Shown piece after piece: positions 51,257-61,091 of a stretch of 64,000 bases of DNA. The position numbers were made by a program, and so were the translations under genes. Below the pieces are notes generated by a model that made no database searches, was not told the DNA's origin, and saw only the letters and a list, made by a program, of their open reading frames with translations. This DNA is from Pseudomonas putida (GTDB lineage: Bacteria; Pseudomonadota; Gammaproteobacteria; Pseudomonadales; Pseudomonadaceae): contig NZ_JANHLE010000002.1 in the NCBI RefSeq assembly GCF_028682475.1, forward strand, positions 62,001-126,000. Direction: 5' to 3'. Positions within the stretch are counted from its first letter, which is position 1, and each line of letters begins with the position of its first letter.

Positions 51257-53409
51257 CCCTTGCTGGTGGTTTCGTTGAATGGCGTGCTGGCATCGCTGGT
51301 GATCACCTGCACGCTCAGGCGCGGGGTGGCCAGATCCAGCCCGGCCTCATCGAGCTGACGCTTGAGCGCCAGGTTGAAGGCCCGCGACACTTCCCATTGC
51401 TTGATCGGCGCCGTCTTGAAACGTGCACGCAGGACCGCCGAGCCCGATTCGAAACTCTCCACGCCTTGGAACTCCAGCGGCGACCAGATGTTGCGGCGCA
51501 TCAACGGGTCGTTGCGCAGCTTCTGGCCGACATCGCGAATCAGGCTGATGGCCTGGTCGATGTTCATGCTGTGCGGAATCGCCACGCGAAAGATCGCGTA
51601 GCCGAATTCGCGGGAGTAGTTCTTGATGCTCTTGATCTCGCTGAACGGGATGGTGTGGACGATGCCGTCGATATCGCGCAGGCGCACGGTGCGGATGGTC
51701 AGGCCTTCGACGGTGCCGAGGTGGCCGCCGACATCGACATAGTCGTCAATCGCCAGCGAGTCTTCGATGATGATGAACAAGCCGGTGATCAGGTCGGCGA
51801 CCAATGACTGGGCACCGAAGCCGATGGCCAGGCCGATCACACCGGCACCGGCCAGCAGCGGGGTGACGTTCATGCCCATGTTGGCCAGGGCGACGATCAC
51901 CGCAATGATGAAAATCGCCACGAACAGCACGTTGCGGATCAGCGGCATCATGGTTTGCGCGCGGGTGTTGGCCGCACCTTTGCGCGAGCGGGTCAAGGCA
52001 TGGTGCACGGCAGTGTCGGCGAGAATCCATACCAGCCACGCGGCGATCAGGGTACCGCCCAGGCCGAGCAGGCGCACCGCCACCTCATGGCCTTCGCCTT
52101 CGGCAAAGCCGACCAGAGAAAAGCCCCAGACCCGCAGGCCCAGTTCAATGAACACCAGCCAGATCGCCATGTGCACCAGGGTGTAGGCGAAGTTGCGCAG
52201 GCGTTCGCCATACACGGCATGGCGGCGGTTGGCGCGTTGCGGCTTGAGGCCGTGGCGGCGCACCAGGCCGTTGATGACCATGCACAGGATCAACAGCACC
52301 GTGCACATCAGCGACTGGCGCAAGGCCGTGCTGGTATCACCGGCGGAAATGAAGGTGGCAAACAGCGAGATCGCCACCAGCACCAGGGCTGGCAGGTACC
52401 AGAAGGTCCCGAGGATTTCGATGGTGTCGCTCAGGGCCCGTCGGGTCAGGCGCCGCGACAGCGGCTGATTGCGGATCAGGTGGGCGATGGGGCGGCGAAA
52501 ACGCAGGATGAACAGCCCGGTGGACAGCGCCGCGAGGATGTTGGCCAGGGTCGCCAGGGTATGCGCCAGGTGATCGCCGAGGGCGCCGGCCATGCGCGGA
52601 TCATTCATCGCCTCGCCAAAGGCGGCGAAACTGCCGATCAGCCACAGCGGGCGAAAGGCCTGGTGGCGAAGGATATGCAGGGCACGATGGCGATGCGGGC
52701 CGTCGAGCAGGGAGAAGGCGATGACGCAGATCGCCGAGAAGCAGGTACCCACCACCAGCGCATAGGCCAGCACCATGGCCATCGACTTGCCCAGGGACGA
52801 GGGCAGGGCAAAGCTGAAGTACACGGTGATGACCAGCGCCACCAGCCATGGCCCGAGTTTACGCAAGGCAAAGCGCACCAGGTCCCAGGTGCGTGGATGT
52901 TGCGGCAGTTCTTCGGTGAGGCCAAAGCGCAGGCGCACCTGATGGCTGACCCAGTTCAAGGCGTAGGCCAGCAAGCTCCAGAGGGCAATGATCGCGGCAA
53001 ACCCGAAGAGGATCGGTGGCCATTCCTTGAGCGGCACCAGGCGGGCGTCGAGTTCGATCTGCGCCAGTTCAAGTTCGCGGGTCCAGCGGGTGAGGGGGCT
53101 GGCGTCGCCACTGAACTGTTTTTCCAGCTCGGCGAACGTGCTGCCGATCAGGCCCAGGACGCCTTGCTCAGCAGCCGGTTGCGCCTGTTTGGTGCTGTCG
53201 CGCAGCTTCTTCAGATCGGCCAGCAGCTTGCTGCGTTGCTGATCGTTCTCCAGGCTCTTGATGACTTCATCCAGCGACTGGGCCAGCGGCTCGCTGGCCT
53301 CGGGCTGGGCTTTACTGCCGCCAAGCAGGCTCGGCAGGCCGGCAGCGTGGGCCGGGGCCAGGATGAATAACGCCAGGAATATAGCTAGAACGCGGAAAAA
53401 AGCGGGCAC
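51253..53409 (-). CDS. MscS-family mechanosensitive channel
   Basis: A 718-residue inner-membrane channel of the larger MscS type. A signal peptide (ending HAAGL) precedes a periplasmic region of about 110 residues with a coiled coil; about ten helices follow. The MscS core begins near residue 490: pore helix LLAGAGVIGLAIGFGAQSLV, beta domain IDDYVDVGGHLGTVEGLTIR, and the cytoplasmic alpha/beta domain to the C terminus. It protects against hypo-osmotic shock. The start is GTG at 53409 with GAGG upstream. It resembles YbiO of E. coli in size and layout. Confidence 0.88.
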   Translation of the reverse strand: MPAFFRVLAIFLALFILAPAHAAGLPSLLGGSKAQPEASEPLAQSLDEVIKSLENDQQRSKLLADLKKLRDSTKQAQPAAEQGVLGLIGSTFAELEKQFSGDASPLTRWTRELELAQIELDARLVPLKEWPPILFGFAAIIALWSLLAYALNWVSHQVRLRFGLTEELPQHPRTWDLVRFALRKLGPWLVALVITVYFSFALPSSLGKSMAMVLAYALVVGTCFSAICVIAFSLLDGPHRHRALHILRHQAFRPLWLIGSFAAFGEAMNDPRMAGALGDHLAHTLATLANILAALSTGLFILRFRRPIAHLIRNQPLSRRLTRRALSDTIEILGTFWYLPALVLVAISLFATFISAGDTSTALRQSLMCTVLLILCMVINGLVRRHGLKPQRANRRHAVYGERLRNFAYTLVHMAIWLVFIELGLRVWGFSLVGFAEGEGHEVAVRLLGLGGTLIAAWLVWILADTAVHHALTRSRKGAANTRAQTMMPLIRNVLFVAIFIIAVIVALANMGMNVTPLLAGAGVIGLAIGFGAQSLVADLITGLFIIIEDSLAIDDYVDVGGHLGTVEGLTIRTVRLRDIDGIVHTIPFSEIKSIKNYSREFGYAIFRVAIPHSMNIDQAISLIRDVGQKLRNDPLMRRNIWSPLEFQGVESFESGSAVLRARFKTAPIKQWEVSRAFNLALKRQLDEAGLDLATPRLSVQVITSDASTPFNETTSKG

Positions 53410-53457
53410 CGGACAATCAACCTCAAAACGATCAATCGCCCGAGTGTAGTGTATTTG

Positions 53458-53622
53458 TCAGTTGAGTTTCTCGAGGATCTTCCAGCACATGATGCCGATC
53501 ATGCCGAGGGTGCCGATCCACATCATGAATACGCCGATGTTGCGCTCGCGCATGCTGAAACCAACGGTCAGCAGGATCAGGCCGGCGATGACCGGAAGGA
53601 ACAGGGATTGGAAAGCTGACAT
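53458..53622 (-). CDS. 54-residue two-helix membrane peptide
   Basis: A short gene reading MSAFQSLFLPVIAGLILL at its start and ending in KILEKLN, with two hydrophobic helices separated by SMRERNIG. AAGGACC precedes the ATG at 53622. The helix-turn-helix hydrophobicity and clean start support a real small membrane protein of unknown function. It lies 48 bases upstream of the mscS-type gene on the same strand, so co-transcription is likely. Confidence 0.6.
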   Translation of the reverse strand: MSAFQSLFLPVIAGLILLTVGFSMRERNIGVFMMWIGTLGMIGIMCWKILEKLN

Positions 53623-53709
53623 GCGGCAAGGTCCTTGGGTTCGAATTTATGCTGCAAGCATAGCGGGTATGGCTTGGAGGGAGTGTGATTGAGGTCAGTA
53701 GAGGGGCTC

Positions 53710-53774
53710 ATCGCGGGGCAAGCCCGCTCCCACAGGTGGTGATGATCCCTGTGGGAGCGGGCTTGTCCCGCGAT
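53710..53774. repeat. REP-type inverted repeat, class A
   Basis: ATCGCGGGGCAAGCCCGCTC and a near-perfect inverse (one arm reads CTTGTCCCGCGAT) enclose about 25 bases, directly after the apeB stop. Confidence 0.9.
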
Positions 53775-53779
53775 GTTTT

Positions 53780-55069
53780 TCAGGGCAGATCGCGACTGCG
53801 ATAAAACGCCATCAGCACCTTGACCAGATGTGCCAGGTCGTGGCTGCCACACAGCTCGCGAATTGAGTGCATGGCGAAGGTCGGCAGGCCGATGTCCACC
53901 GTACGCACGCCCAGGTGGCTGGCAGTGATCGGGCCGATGGTCGAGCCGCAACCCATGTCGCTGCGCACCACGAAGCTTTGCACCGGCACTTCCTCGGCCA
54001 TGCACAGGTGGCGGAAGAACCCGGCGGTTTCGCTGTTGGTGGCGTAGCGCTGGTTGTTGTTGACCTTGATCACCGGGCCGGCATTGAGCTTGGGCCCATG
54101 GTTGGCGTCATGCTTGTCGGCATAGTTGGGGTGCACGCCATGGGCGTTGTCCGCCGAAACCAGCAGCGAGCGCTGGATAACGCGGACAAAGTCGTCACCC
54201 TCGGGCATCAGGCGGCGCAGGGTCTGTTCGAGCATCGGGCCATCGGCGCCACAGGCTGAGCAGGAGCCGACTTCTTCGTGGTCGTTGCACACCAGTACGC
54301 AGGTTTCTTCGCTGTCGGCGTTGAGCAAGGCCTGCAGACCGGCATAGCAGGACAGCAGGTTGTCCAGGCGCGCGCCAGCGATGAACTCACCGTTAAGGCC
54401 GATCACCGCGGCGCTTTGGGTATCGTAGAAGCTCAGCTCGTAGTCCAGCACCACGTCGGCGTTCAGGTCATGCTCGCGCGCCAGTTGGTCGGTGAGCAGG
54501 GCACGGAAGTCGACACGCTCGTCACCGGCGACCTGGGCCAGGATCGGTGGCAGTTCGGTCTGCGGGTTGATCGCCCAGCCTTCGTTGGCGGTGCGGTTGA
54601 GATGAATCGCCAGGTTGGGGATGACCGCGATAGGCAGCTTGAAGTCGATCAGCTGGCTTTCGACCTTGCCGTCACGGCGGAAGGTCACCCGCCCGGCCAG
54701 CGACAGGTCACGGTCGAACCACGGGGCGAGCAGGGCGCCGCCGTAGACTTCCACACCCAGTTGCCAGAAACCCTGGCGCTGCAGTTCCGGTTGCGGCTTG
54801 ACCCGCAGGCACGGGCTGTCGGTATGCGCGCCGACCAGGCGGATGCCGTCGAGCAGCGGCGAATGGCGGCCGAGCTTGAAAGCGATGATCGAGGAGTCGT
54901 TGCGGGTCAGGTAATAGCGGCCGCCGGCCACGGTGGCCCAGCTGTCGCGCTCGTCCAGGCGCTGGTAACCGGCAGCTTCTAGGCGTTGGGCCAGGGCAGC
55001 GGTAGCGTGGAACGGCGTGGGGGAAGCCTTGAGAAAGTCGATCAGGCCTTGGTTCAGTGCATCGCGCAT
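53780..55069 (-). CDS. apeB: M18 family aminopeptidase
   Basis: A 429-residue dinuclear-zinc aminopeptidase of the aspartyl aminopeptidase family, acting on N-terminal acidic residues in the cytoplasm. Metal and catalytic residues are in [14 protein letters not shown] (His, Asp), [12 protein letters not shown] (Asp, His, Glu-Glu) and near-C-terminal [13 protein letters not shown] (His). Length and sequence match the family throughout. It ends just before a REP element and is probably monocistronic. Confidence 0.94.
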   Translation of the reverse strand: MRDALNQGLIDFLKASPTPFHATAALAQRLEAAGYQRLDERDSWATVAGGRYYLTRNDSSIIAFKLGRHSPLLDGIRLVGAHTDSPCLRVKPQPELQRQGFWQLGVEVYGGALLAPWFDRDLSLAGRVTFRRDGKVESQLIDFKLPIAVIPNLAIHLNRTANEGWAINPQTELPPILAQVAGDERVDFRALLTDQLAREHDLNADVVLDYELSFYDTQSAAVIGLNGEFIAGARLDNLLSCYAGLQALLNADSEETCVLVCNDHEEVGSCSACGADGPMLEQTLRRLMPEGDDFVRVIQRSLLVSADNAHGVHPNYADKHDANHGPKLNAGPVIKVNNNQRYATNSETAGFFRHLCMAEEVPVQSFVVRSDMGCGSTIGPITASHLGVRTVDIGLPTFAMHSIRELCGSHDLAHLVKVLMAFYRSRDLP

Positions 55070-55132
55070 AGGTCACTCCAGACAGCAGTGGCGCGAGTTT
55101 AGCGTACTTGGCGGGGGATTTGTGCGGACCCC

Positions 55133-55205
55133 ATCGCCGGCAAGGCCGGCTCCCACAGGTTCTCGGACAGCAGAGGTCATTGTGGGAGCCGGCCTTGCCG
55201 GCGAT
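55133..55205. repeat. REP-type inverted repeat, class B
   Basis: ATCGCCGGCAAGGCCGGCTC and its inverse enclose about 30 bases between apeB and the pseudouridine synthase gene. Confidence 0.9.
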
Positions 55206-55222
55206 GGCGGCAACGCGGTGTC

Positions 55223-55858
55223 TCAGAACGGCGCCGGGCACTCAAAGCGCAGCCGCTCACCGGTTACCGGGTGCGTGAAGCTGAGCATGCTCGCATGCAG
55301 GCACAGGCGCTCATGGGCGGCGAGGGCTTCAGGGTAGGCATACAAGCGGTCACCGAGCAACGGATGGCCAATCGACAACATATGCACGCGCAGCTGGTGC
55401 GAGCGCCCGGTAATCGGCGTCAACTCCACCCGGCAGTGATCGCCGCAGCGTTCCACAATGCGCCAGAAGGTCAGGGCATGCTTGCCCTGCTCGTGGTCGA
55501 CGACATGACGCGGCTTGGTCGGCGGATCGTAGCGTAGGGGCAGGTCGATGCTGCCGCTGTCGAGTGCCGGCTGCCCCCAGCACAGGGCGGTGTAGGCCTT
55601 CTCGGTTTCACGGTCATGGAACTGCCGGGACAGCTCGCGGTGACTGTCGGCATTGCGGGCCAGCAGGATGATCCCCGAGGTTTCCCAGTCCAGGCGATGG
55701 ACGATCAGGGCATCGGGATAGCCGTTTTCCTGCAGGCGGGTGATCAGGCAGTCCTTGTTGTCGTCGGCGCGACCGGGCACTGACAGCAGCAGGGTCGGTT
55801 TGTTGATCACCAGGATCGCGTCATCCTCATAGAGGACGTGAACATTGGACAGCGGCAT
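55223..55858 (-). CDS. RluA-family pseudouridine synthase
   Basis: A 211-residue RNA-modifying enzyme. The catalytic motif is HRLDWETSGIILLARN, where the Asp attacks uridine C1', and a second family motif is GRSHQLRVHMLSIGHPLLGD. It lacks an S4 domain, so it belongs to the shorter RluA type acting on 23S rRNA and/or tRNA; the exact target is not determined. The ATG beginning the PLSNVHVLYED sequence was chosen because upstream codons lie in a REP element. Confidence 0.88.
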   Translation of the reverse strand: MPLSNVHVLYEDDAILVINKPTLLLSVPGRADDNKDCLITRLQENGYPDALIVHRLDWETSGIILLARNADSHRELSRQFHDRETEKAYTALCWGQPALDSGSIDLPLRYDPPTKPRHVVDHEQGKHALTFWRIVERCGDHCRVELTPITGRSHQLRVHMLSIGHPLLGDRLYAYPEALAAHERLCLHASMLSFTHPVTGERLRFECPAPF

Positions 55859-55883
55859 TGCGTGTTCTCTGCAAACGCCAACG

Positions 55884-55962
55884 GCGTGTGGGAGCGGGCT
55901 TGCCCCGCGATGCGATATGACAGACAAATCGCTATCGCGGGGCAAGCCCGCTCCCACACGCC
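55884..55962. repeat. REP-type inverted repeat, class A
   Basis: GGCGTGTGGGAGCGGGCTTG and its inverse enclose about 25 bases between the pseudouridine synthase and minE. The flanking GGCGTGTG/CACACGCC extends the pairing beyond the core. Confidence 0.88.
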
Positions 55963-55987
55963 GTGGCAGGTTACCCGTAGGCGCCGA

Positions 55988-56242
55988 TCAACGATCGGGC
56001 AGGGTGATGTTGAGTTCCAGGATCGAGCAGCTGCCCTGGTTTTCCAGAGCGACCTGCACATCATCGGAGCCGATGTTGACGTACTTGCGGATCACCTCCA
56101 CCAGTTCCTTCTGCAGGGCTGGCAGGTAGTCCGGAGTACTGCGCTGACCGCGCTCGTGCGCCACGATGATCTGTAGACGCTCTTTCGCGACCGAGGCGGT
56201 GCTTACTTTTTTGCTGGCACGAAAGAAGTCAAAAAGGTTCAT
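55988..56242 (-). CDS. minE: cell division topological specificity factor MinE
   Basis: An 84-residue protein that displaces MinC from MinD at the membrane and drives Min oscillation. It begins [20 protein letters not shown] (membrane-targeting and anti-MinCD region) and continues [20 protein letters not shown], the conserved beta-strand switch, then [13 protein letters not shown]. It lies three bases after minD. Confidence 0.96.
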   Translation of the reverse strand: MNLFDFFRASKKVSTASVAKERLQIIVAHERGQRSTPDYLPALQKELVEVIRKYVNIGSDDVQVALENQGSCSILELNITLPDR

Positions 56243-56245
56243 TGG

Positions 56246-57058
56246 TTAGTTGCCTCCAAACAGGCGCTCGAAGAATCCCTTCTTCTTCACATCAAGGAAC
56301 CGATGTTCCACATTTTTGCCCAACAGGCGATCGACGGTATCGCTGTAGGCCTGACCGGCATCGCTCTGGTCGTCGAGAATCACCGGTACACCCTGGTTGG
56401 ATGCCTTGAGCACCGCCTGGGATTCCGGGATCACGCCCAGCAGGGCGACCGAGAGGATTTCCTTGACGTCTTCGACGCCAAGCATTTCGCCCTGGCTCAC
56501 GCGCTCTGGATGGTAGCGGGTGATCAGCAGGTGCTCTTTGATCGGGTCTTCGTTGCGTTCGGCGCGGCGCGATTTGCTTGCCAGCAGGCCGAGCATGCGG
56601 TCCGAGTCACGTACCGAGGAGACTTCCGGGTTGGTCACGACGATGGCCTCGTCGGCGAAGTACATCGCCAGGTGGGCACCTTTCTCGATACCGGCCGGGG
56701 AGTCGCAGACCACGTATTCGAAGTCTTCCTTGAGCTGCATCAGGACCTTTTCCACGCCTTCCTGGGTCAGCGCGTCCTTGTCACGGGTCTGGCTGGCGGC
56801 CAGCACGTAGAGGTTCTCAAGGCGTTTGTCCTTGATCAGTGCCTGCTGCAGGTTGGCTTCGCCGTTGACCACGTTGACGAAGTCATACACCACGCGGCGT
56901 TCGCAGCCCATGATCAGGTCGAGGTTACGCAGGCCGACGTCGAAGTCGACGATGACCGTCTTGTGACCGCGCAGTGCGAGGCCGGTACCAATAGCGGCGC
57001 TGGTGGTGGTCTTACCCACACCACCCTTGCCGGATGTAACCACGAGAATCTTGGCCAA
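56246..57058 (-). CDS. minD: septum site-determining ATPase MinD
   Basis: A 270-residue ParA/MinD ATPase that recruits MinC to the membrane. The deviant Walker A is SGKGGVGKTTTSA, Walker B region TVIVDFDVGLRNLD, switch CDSPAGIEKGA, and the C-terminal amphipathic membrane-targeting helix is KKGFFERLFGG. It is the middle gene of minCDE; 98 bases separate it from minC, leaving room for an additional promoter. Confidence 0.97.
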   Translation of the reverse strand: MAKILVVTSGKGGVGKTTTSAAIGTGLALRGHKTVIVDFDVGLRNLDLIMGCERRVVYDFVNVVNGEANLQQALIKDKRLENLYVLAASQTRDKDALTQEGVEKVLMQLKEDFEYVVCDSPAGIEKGAHLAMYFADEAIVVTNPEVSSVRDSDRMLGLLASKSRRAERNEDPIKEHLLITRYHPERVSQGEMLGVEDVKEILSVALLGVIPESQAVLKASNQGVPVILDDQSDAGQAYSDTVDRLLGKNVEHRFLDVKKKGFFERLFGGN

Positions 57059-57156
57059 GGTGTTTCACCCCTAAAGAAAAAGGACGTTGAGTCCCAGAAA
57101 ATACAAAAAACGGCAACATCGAAAAAAGTTGCGCAGAAAATGGCGGCAAGTATCCG

Positions 57157-57906
57157 TTAAAGACGGGTGATGTTCAACACGTCACCAGACAGGCTGATCT
57201 GCACCCCGGTACCCCACAACGGATCACGGCGCAGGTCTTCGGAGACCTTGTACTGGCCGGCGATCGAGACCATTTCGGCAGTCAGCTGCTGGCAGAAAAT
57301 GCGTGCCCGGGTATTGCCCTTGATCCCGGCCAGCGCCCGCCCGCGCATTGCACCGTACACATGGATGTTGCCATCGGCGAGAAGTTCCGCGCCCGGGCTG
57401 ACCGACGACACCACTACCAGATCGCCACCCTGGGCATAGATCTGCTGGCCACCGCGTACTGGCGTAGTGATAATCTTGGTCGGTCTGATCGCCGGTTCCG
57501 GTGGCGGAACCGGGGCTGGTGGCGGTTCTGGCTTCTTCACCTCGGGTTCGGGTTCGACCGGCCGCTCGCGCGCGCCGGACGGTGGCAGCACCGGCAGGTC
57601 GATGGCGATGGCCGCGGCGATGTCTTCGATGCGGCTGGCGCGAATGGCCAGGGTGCGCAGGCCGTGATGGCGGCAGACGCGCATCAGCCCGGGCAGATCG
57701 ATCGGCCCTTCACCGGCAGGCAGTTTGTCCAGGGCCAGTACCAGCGGCGTGTTGCTGAAGAAATTCGGTGCCTGGGCAACCTTGGCCGCCAACTGCCGGT
57801 CGAGGCCTTCGAGGTTGTTCCGGGCGAGCTCGAGCACGGTAATGGCGAGCATGCTGCCCTTGAGCTGGAACACAGGGTCTTGGTCTGGCGTTTGGGTTTG
57901 GCTCAT
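57157..57906 (-). CDS. minC: septum site-determining protein MinC
   Basis: A 249-residue inhibitor of FtsZ assembly. The N-terminal domain ([19 protein letters not shown]) is followed by a Pro-rich linker (about residues 115-145) and the C-terminal beta-helix that binds MinD ([34 protein letters not shown]). Two in-frame ATGs at 57906 and 57915 compete; the first residue is set to the one preceding [10 protein letters not shown], as usual in pseudomonads. It is divergent from the lipid A acyltransferase gene. Confidence 0.94.
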   Translation of the reverse strand: MSQTQTPDQDPVFQLKGSMLAITVLELARNNLEGLDRQLAAKVAQAPNFFSNTPLVLALDKLPAGEGPIDLPGLMRVCRHHGLRTLAIRASRIEDIAAAIAIDLPVLPPSGARERPVEPEPEVKKPEPPPAPVPPPEPAIRPTKIITTPVRGGQQIYAQGGDLVVVSSVSPGAELLADGNIHVYGAMRGRALAGIKGNTRARIFCQQLTAEMVSIAGQYKVSEDLRRDPLWGTGVQISLSGDVLNITRL

Positions 57907-58026
57907 GGTCTGCATAGGGCGGCTTGTTACGAAAAAGTGCCCAGACTTATAACGAGAACGCCGGTTAGCCGCAACCCGTGCCGAACCGTTGTAGAATGCC
58001 CGGCCATTGTCTTTCCGGAATCTTGA

Positions 58027-58959
58027 ATGGATCGCCCGCGTTTTCGTCGTTACTTTCTGCACCCGCGCTTCTGGCCGCTGTGGCTGGGCCTGGGGCTGTT
58101 GTGGCTGATCGTGCAGCTGCCGTACCGGGTATTGCTGGTGATCGGCCGTGTGCTCGGGGCCTTGATGTACCGGGTGGCCGGTGAACGCCGCTATATTGCG
58201 GCGCGCAACCTGGAATTGTGCTTCCCGGAGCTACCGTCCGTCGAACGCAAGCGCCTGCTCAAGGAAAATTTCGCTTCCACCGGCATCGCCTTCTTCGAAA
58301 TGGCCATGAGTTGGTGGTGGCCAAAGGCCCGTTTGGCGCGCCTGGCGCACATCGAAGGCCTGGAACATCTGCAAGCCGCTCAGCGTGATGGCCAGGGTGC
58401 CATCCTTATGGCCTTGCACTTCACTACCCTGGAAGTGGGCGCGGCCCTGCTCGGTCAGGAACATACCATCGACGGTATGTACCGTGAGCACGGCAACCCG
58501 GTGTTCGACTACATTCAGCGCCGCGGTCGCGAGCGGCACAACCTCGACTCGCTGGCCATCGAGCGCGAGGACGTGCGCGGCATGCTCAAGCTGCTGCGGG
58601 CCGGGCGTGCGATCTGGTATGCACCGGATCAGGACTACGGCGCCAAGCAGAGCCTGTTCGTGCCGCTGTTCGGCATCCAGGCCGCTACCGTCACCGCGAC
58701 CACCAAGTTTGCCCGGCTGGGCAAGGCGCGGGTGATTCCTTTCACCCAGCAGCGCCTGGCGGACGGCAGCGGCTATCGGCTGGTGATTCATCCGCCGCTG
58801 GAAGATTTCCCGGGCGAGACCGAAGAGGCCGATTGCCTGCGCATCAACCAATGGATTGAAGTGGCCTTGCGCGAGTGTCCGGAGCAGTACCTGTGGGCGC
58901 ATCGGCGCTTCAAGTCGCGTCCGCCGGGGGCGCCGAAGCTCTACAAAAAGCGGCGTTGA
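58027..58959 (+). CDS. htrB: lipid A biosynthesis lauroyl acyltransferase (LpxL/HtrB)
   Basis: A 310-residue inner-membrane acyltransferase adding a secondary acyl chain to lipid A. The N-terminal membrane helix is [19 protein letters not shown]; the catalytic H-x4-E motif is [22 protein letters not shown] is the second family signature. The length matches the LpxL/LpxM family. It is divergent from minC, an arrangement also known in P. aeruginosa. Which acyl chain is used cannot be read from sequence. Confidence 0.92.
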   Translation: MDRPRFRRYFLHPRFWPLWLGLGLLWLIVQLPYRVLLVIGRVLGALMYRVAGERRYIAARNLELCFPELPSVERKRLLKENFASTGIAFFEMAMSWWWPKARLARLAHIEGLEHLQAAQRDGQGAILMALHFTTLEVGAALLGQEHTIDGMYREHGNPVFDYIQRRGRERHNLDSLAIEREDVRGMLKLLRAGRAIWYAPDQDYGAKQSLFVPLFGIQAATVTATTKFARLGKARVIPFTQQRLADGSGYRLVIHPPLEDFPGETEEADCLRINQWIEVALRECPEQYLWAHRRFKSRPPGAPKLYKKRR

Positions 58960-58963
58960 GGCT

Positions 58964-59029
58964 ATCGCGGGGCAAGCCCGCTCCCACCAGGCTCAGGTGA
59001 ACCTGGTGGGAGCGGGCTTGCCCCGCGAT
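58964..59029. repeat. REP-type inverted repeat, class A
   Basis: ATCGCGGGGCAAGCCCGCTC and its exact inverse enclose CCACCAGGCTCAGGTGAACC, which itself pairs (CCAGGCTC/ACCTGG). It starts five bases after the htrB stop. Confidence 0.9.
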
Positions 59030-59059
59030 GAATTCACCACCATCTCCCAGGAAGGCAGT

Positions 59060-60205
59060 ATGTCAGCACCGATCACAGGATTGATCCTCTCCGGCGGTGG
59101 CGCCCGCGCCGCCTACCAGGTTGGTGTGCTGGCCGGGATTGCCGACCTGCTGCCGCCGGGTGCGGCCAATCCGTTTCCGGTGATCGTCGGTACTTCCGCG
59201 GGGGCCATCAACGCCGTGACCCTGGCCAGCGGTGCGATGCACTTTGCCGATTCGATTCGTCGTCTGACCAGCTTCTGGCAGGGTTTTCGCAGTCATCAGG
59301 TGCTGCGCAGCGACTGGCCCGGAGTCATCCGCCAGGCCAGCCGCTTCGTTGGTCACAGCCTGCTCGGCCTCGGTGCGCCGGTACCGGTGGCCTTGCTCGA
59401 CAGCTCACCGCTGCGCCAGCTGCTCAGCCAGCACCTGGACATGAGCGGTATCGGCCATGCCCTCGAACAGCAGCACCTGCACGCAGTGGCGGTGACCGCG
59501 TTCGGTTATGAATCCGGCCAGGCGGTGACCTTCTTTCAGGGCCGCGGCGCTATCGACCCCTGGTTGCGCCACCGCCGCATCGGTTTGCCCACCCGTCTGA
59601 GTGTCGAGCATTTGCTGGCCAGTTCCGCCATTCCGCTGCTGTTCGCGCCGGTCAAGCTGGGCGAGGAGTACTTCGGCGACGGCGCGGTGCGTCAGTCGGC
59701 ACCGATCAGTCCGGCCTTGCACCTGGGGGCCAGCCGTGTGCTGGTGGTCGGCGTCAGTGGTAACCCGCAGCGTCCGGTCGAGGGCGAACTGCGGGCGCGC
59801 ATCTTCAGTGGCCAGCAGCCGAGCCTGGCGCAGATCGGTGGTCATATGCTCAACAGCACCTTCATTGACAGCCTTGAAGATGACATCGAGTTGTTGCAGC
59901 GCCTCAACCACCTCAGTCACCTGATGCCCGAGCACCTGGAGCGTCGGCGCCTGGGCCTGACGCCGGTGGAGGTGCTGGTGGTTGCGCCGAGCCAGCCGCT
60001 GGATGAAATCGCTGCCCGCCATCGCCGCGAGCTGCCCGCAGCCTTGCGTTTGTTCCTGCGCGGCCCGGGTGCGACCAAAACCAGCGGTGCCGGGGTGCTC
60101 AGCTACCTGCTGTTCGAAGCCGGTTACTGCAGCGAGCTGATCGAGCTGGGGCGGCGCGATGCTCTGGCCAAGCGTCGGGAGTTGTGCAACTTCCTCGGCT
60201 TGTAG
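59060..60205 (+). CDS. patatin-like phospholipase
   Basis: A 381-residue Ser-Asp dyad lipase. The oxyanion hole is in LILSGGGARAAYQVGVL, nucleophile Ser in GTSAGA, and catalytic Asp in FGDGAVRQSAP. No signal peptide is visible, so it is probably cytoplasmic or membrane-associated rather than secreted (it lacks the large translocation domain of PlpD-type proteins). GGAAGGCAGT precedes the ATG at 59060. It is located between two REP elements and the envelope-lipid genes htrB and mlaA, suggesting a lipid-related role. Confidence 0.88.
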   Translation: MSAPITGLILSGGGARAAYQVGVLAGIADLLPPGAANPFPVIVGTSAGAINAVTLASGAMHFADSIRRLTSFWQGFRSHQVLRSDWPGVIRQASRFVGHSLLGLGAPVPVALLDSSPLRQLLSQHLDMSGIGHALEQQHLHAVAVTAFGYESGQAVTFFQGRGAIDPWLRHRRIGLPTRLSVEHLLASSAIPLLFAPVKLGEEYFGDGAVRQSAPISPALHLGASRVLVVGVSGNPQRPVEGELRARIFSGQQPSLAQIGGHMLNSTFIDSLEDDIELLQRLNHLSHLMPEHLERRRLGLTPVEVLVVAPSQPLDEIAARHRRELPAALRLFLRGPGATKTSGAGVLSYLLFEAGYCSELIELGRRDALAKRRELCNFLGL

Positions 60206-60225
60206 CCGGGTGGGTGCAGGCTGGC

Positions 60226-60298
60226 TGTGGGAGCGGGCTTGCCCCGCGATGCCAAGTGACTGGCCCCCCGAAATCGCGGGGCAAGCCCGCTCCTACAG
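60226..60298. repeat. REP-type inverted repeat, class A
   Basis: TGTGGGAGCGGGCTTGCCCC and its inverse enclose about 24 bases. It lies between the convergent patatin and MlaA-type genes. Confidence 0.88.
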
Positions 60299-60305
60299 TA
60301 GGGGG

Positions 60306-61091
60306 TTACTCGGCGATCTGCAGCTTGCGCGCTTCGGTGTAGACGTAGCGGACCTTCTCGTATTCGAACGGCGAGTTCAGCTGACCGTAGCGGAAACGGG
60401 TGGTGTATCGCTTGTCGACCGCCCGCAGCACCACCACTTCCGGATGATTGCGGCTGACTTCGGCAACGTTGAGGAAGTTGATCTGGTCCTCGGCGACGAA
60501 GTCCACCGCCAACCCACCGGTGTCGCGCAGGTTCGAAGGGCCAAGAATCGGCAGCATCAGGTACGGGCCGTCCGGCACGCCATAGAAGCCCAGGGTCTGG
60601 CCGAAGTCTTCGCTCTGGTGCGGCAGGCCCATTTTGCTTGCCGGGTCCCACAGGCCGGCGACACCAATTGTGGTGTTGAGCAGCAGGCGCGCGGTGATTT
60701 CCATCGAACGCTGGCCCTTGAACTGCAACAGGCTGTTGAGCAGGTTGGGAACATCGCCCAGGTTGCTGAAGAAGTTGCTCACGCCGCTACGGACAAAGCG
60801 CGGGGTGATATAGCGGTAGCCATCAACCACCGGCAGGAACACCCATTGGTCAAAGCGGTAGTTGAAGTGGTAGATCCGCCGGTTCACCGACTCCAGGGGG
60901 TCGTAGACGTTCAGCGCCGCCAGGGTCGAGCGCTCGAACTCACGCTGGTTCAACCCTGGATTGAACTTCAATTCCTTGAGTGGCTGGGTGAAGCCATCGG
61001 CTTCGACGACACTGGCGCGCGGCGCCGTTTCATCGGCCTGGGCCAGTCCGCTGGCAAGCAGTGCGGTAGCAATCAGTAGGCGTTTAACCAC
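60306..61091 (-). CDS. MlaA/VacJ-family lipid transport protein
   Basis: A 261-residue MlaA homologue that in E. coli removes misplaced phospholipids from the outer leaflet. The family core is intact: DPLESVNRRIYHFNYRFDQW, RSGVSNFFSNLGDVPNLLNS, DFGQTLGFYGVPDGPYLMLP and DTGGLAVDF. The signal peptide (LLIATALLASGLAQA) ends in a normal cleavage site without Cys, so unlike E. coli MlaA it is not a lipoprotein. It overlaps the upstream hydrolase gene by eight bases. The other Mla genes are not in this window. Confidence 0.88.
   Translation of the reverse strand: MVKRLLIATALLASGLAQADETAPRASVVEADGFTQPLKELKFNPGLNQREFERSTLAALNVYDPLESVNRRIYHFNYRFDQWVFLPVVDGYRYITPRFVRSGVSNFFSNLGDVPNLLNSLLQFKGQRSMEITARLLLNTTIGVAGLWDPASKMGLPHQSEDFGQTLGFYGVPDGPYLMLPILGPSNLRDTGGLAVDFVAEDQINFLNVAEVSRNHPEVVVLRAVDKRYTTRFRYGQLNSPFEYEKVRYVYTEARKLQIAE

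Noticed and set aside
51955..53370. A 471-codon plus-strand frame opposite the MscS-type gene
   Set aside because: The translation is Gln/Gly/Arg-rich and low in hydrophobic residues, typical of antisense to a membrane protein gene; the MscS family core is unmistakable on the minus strand.
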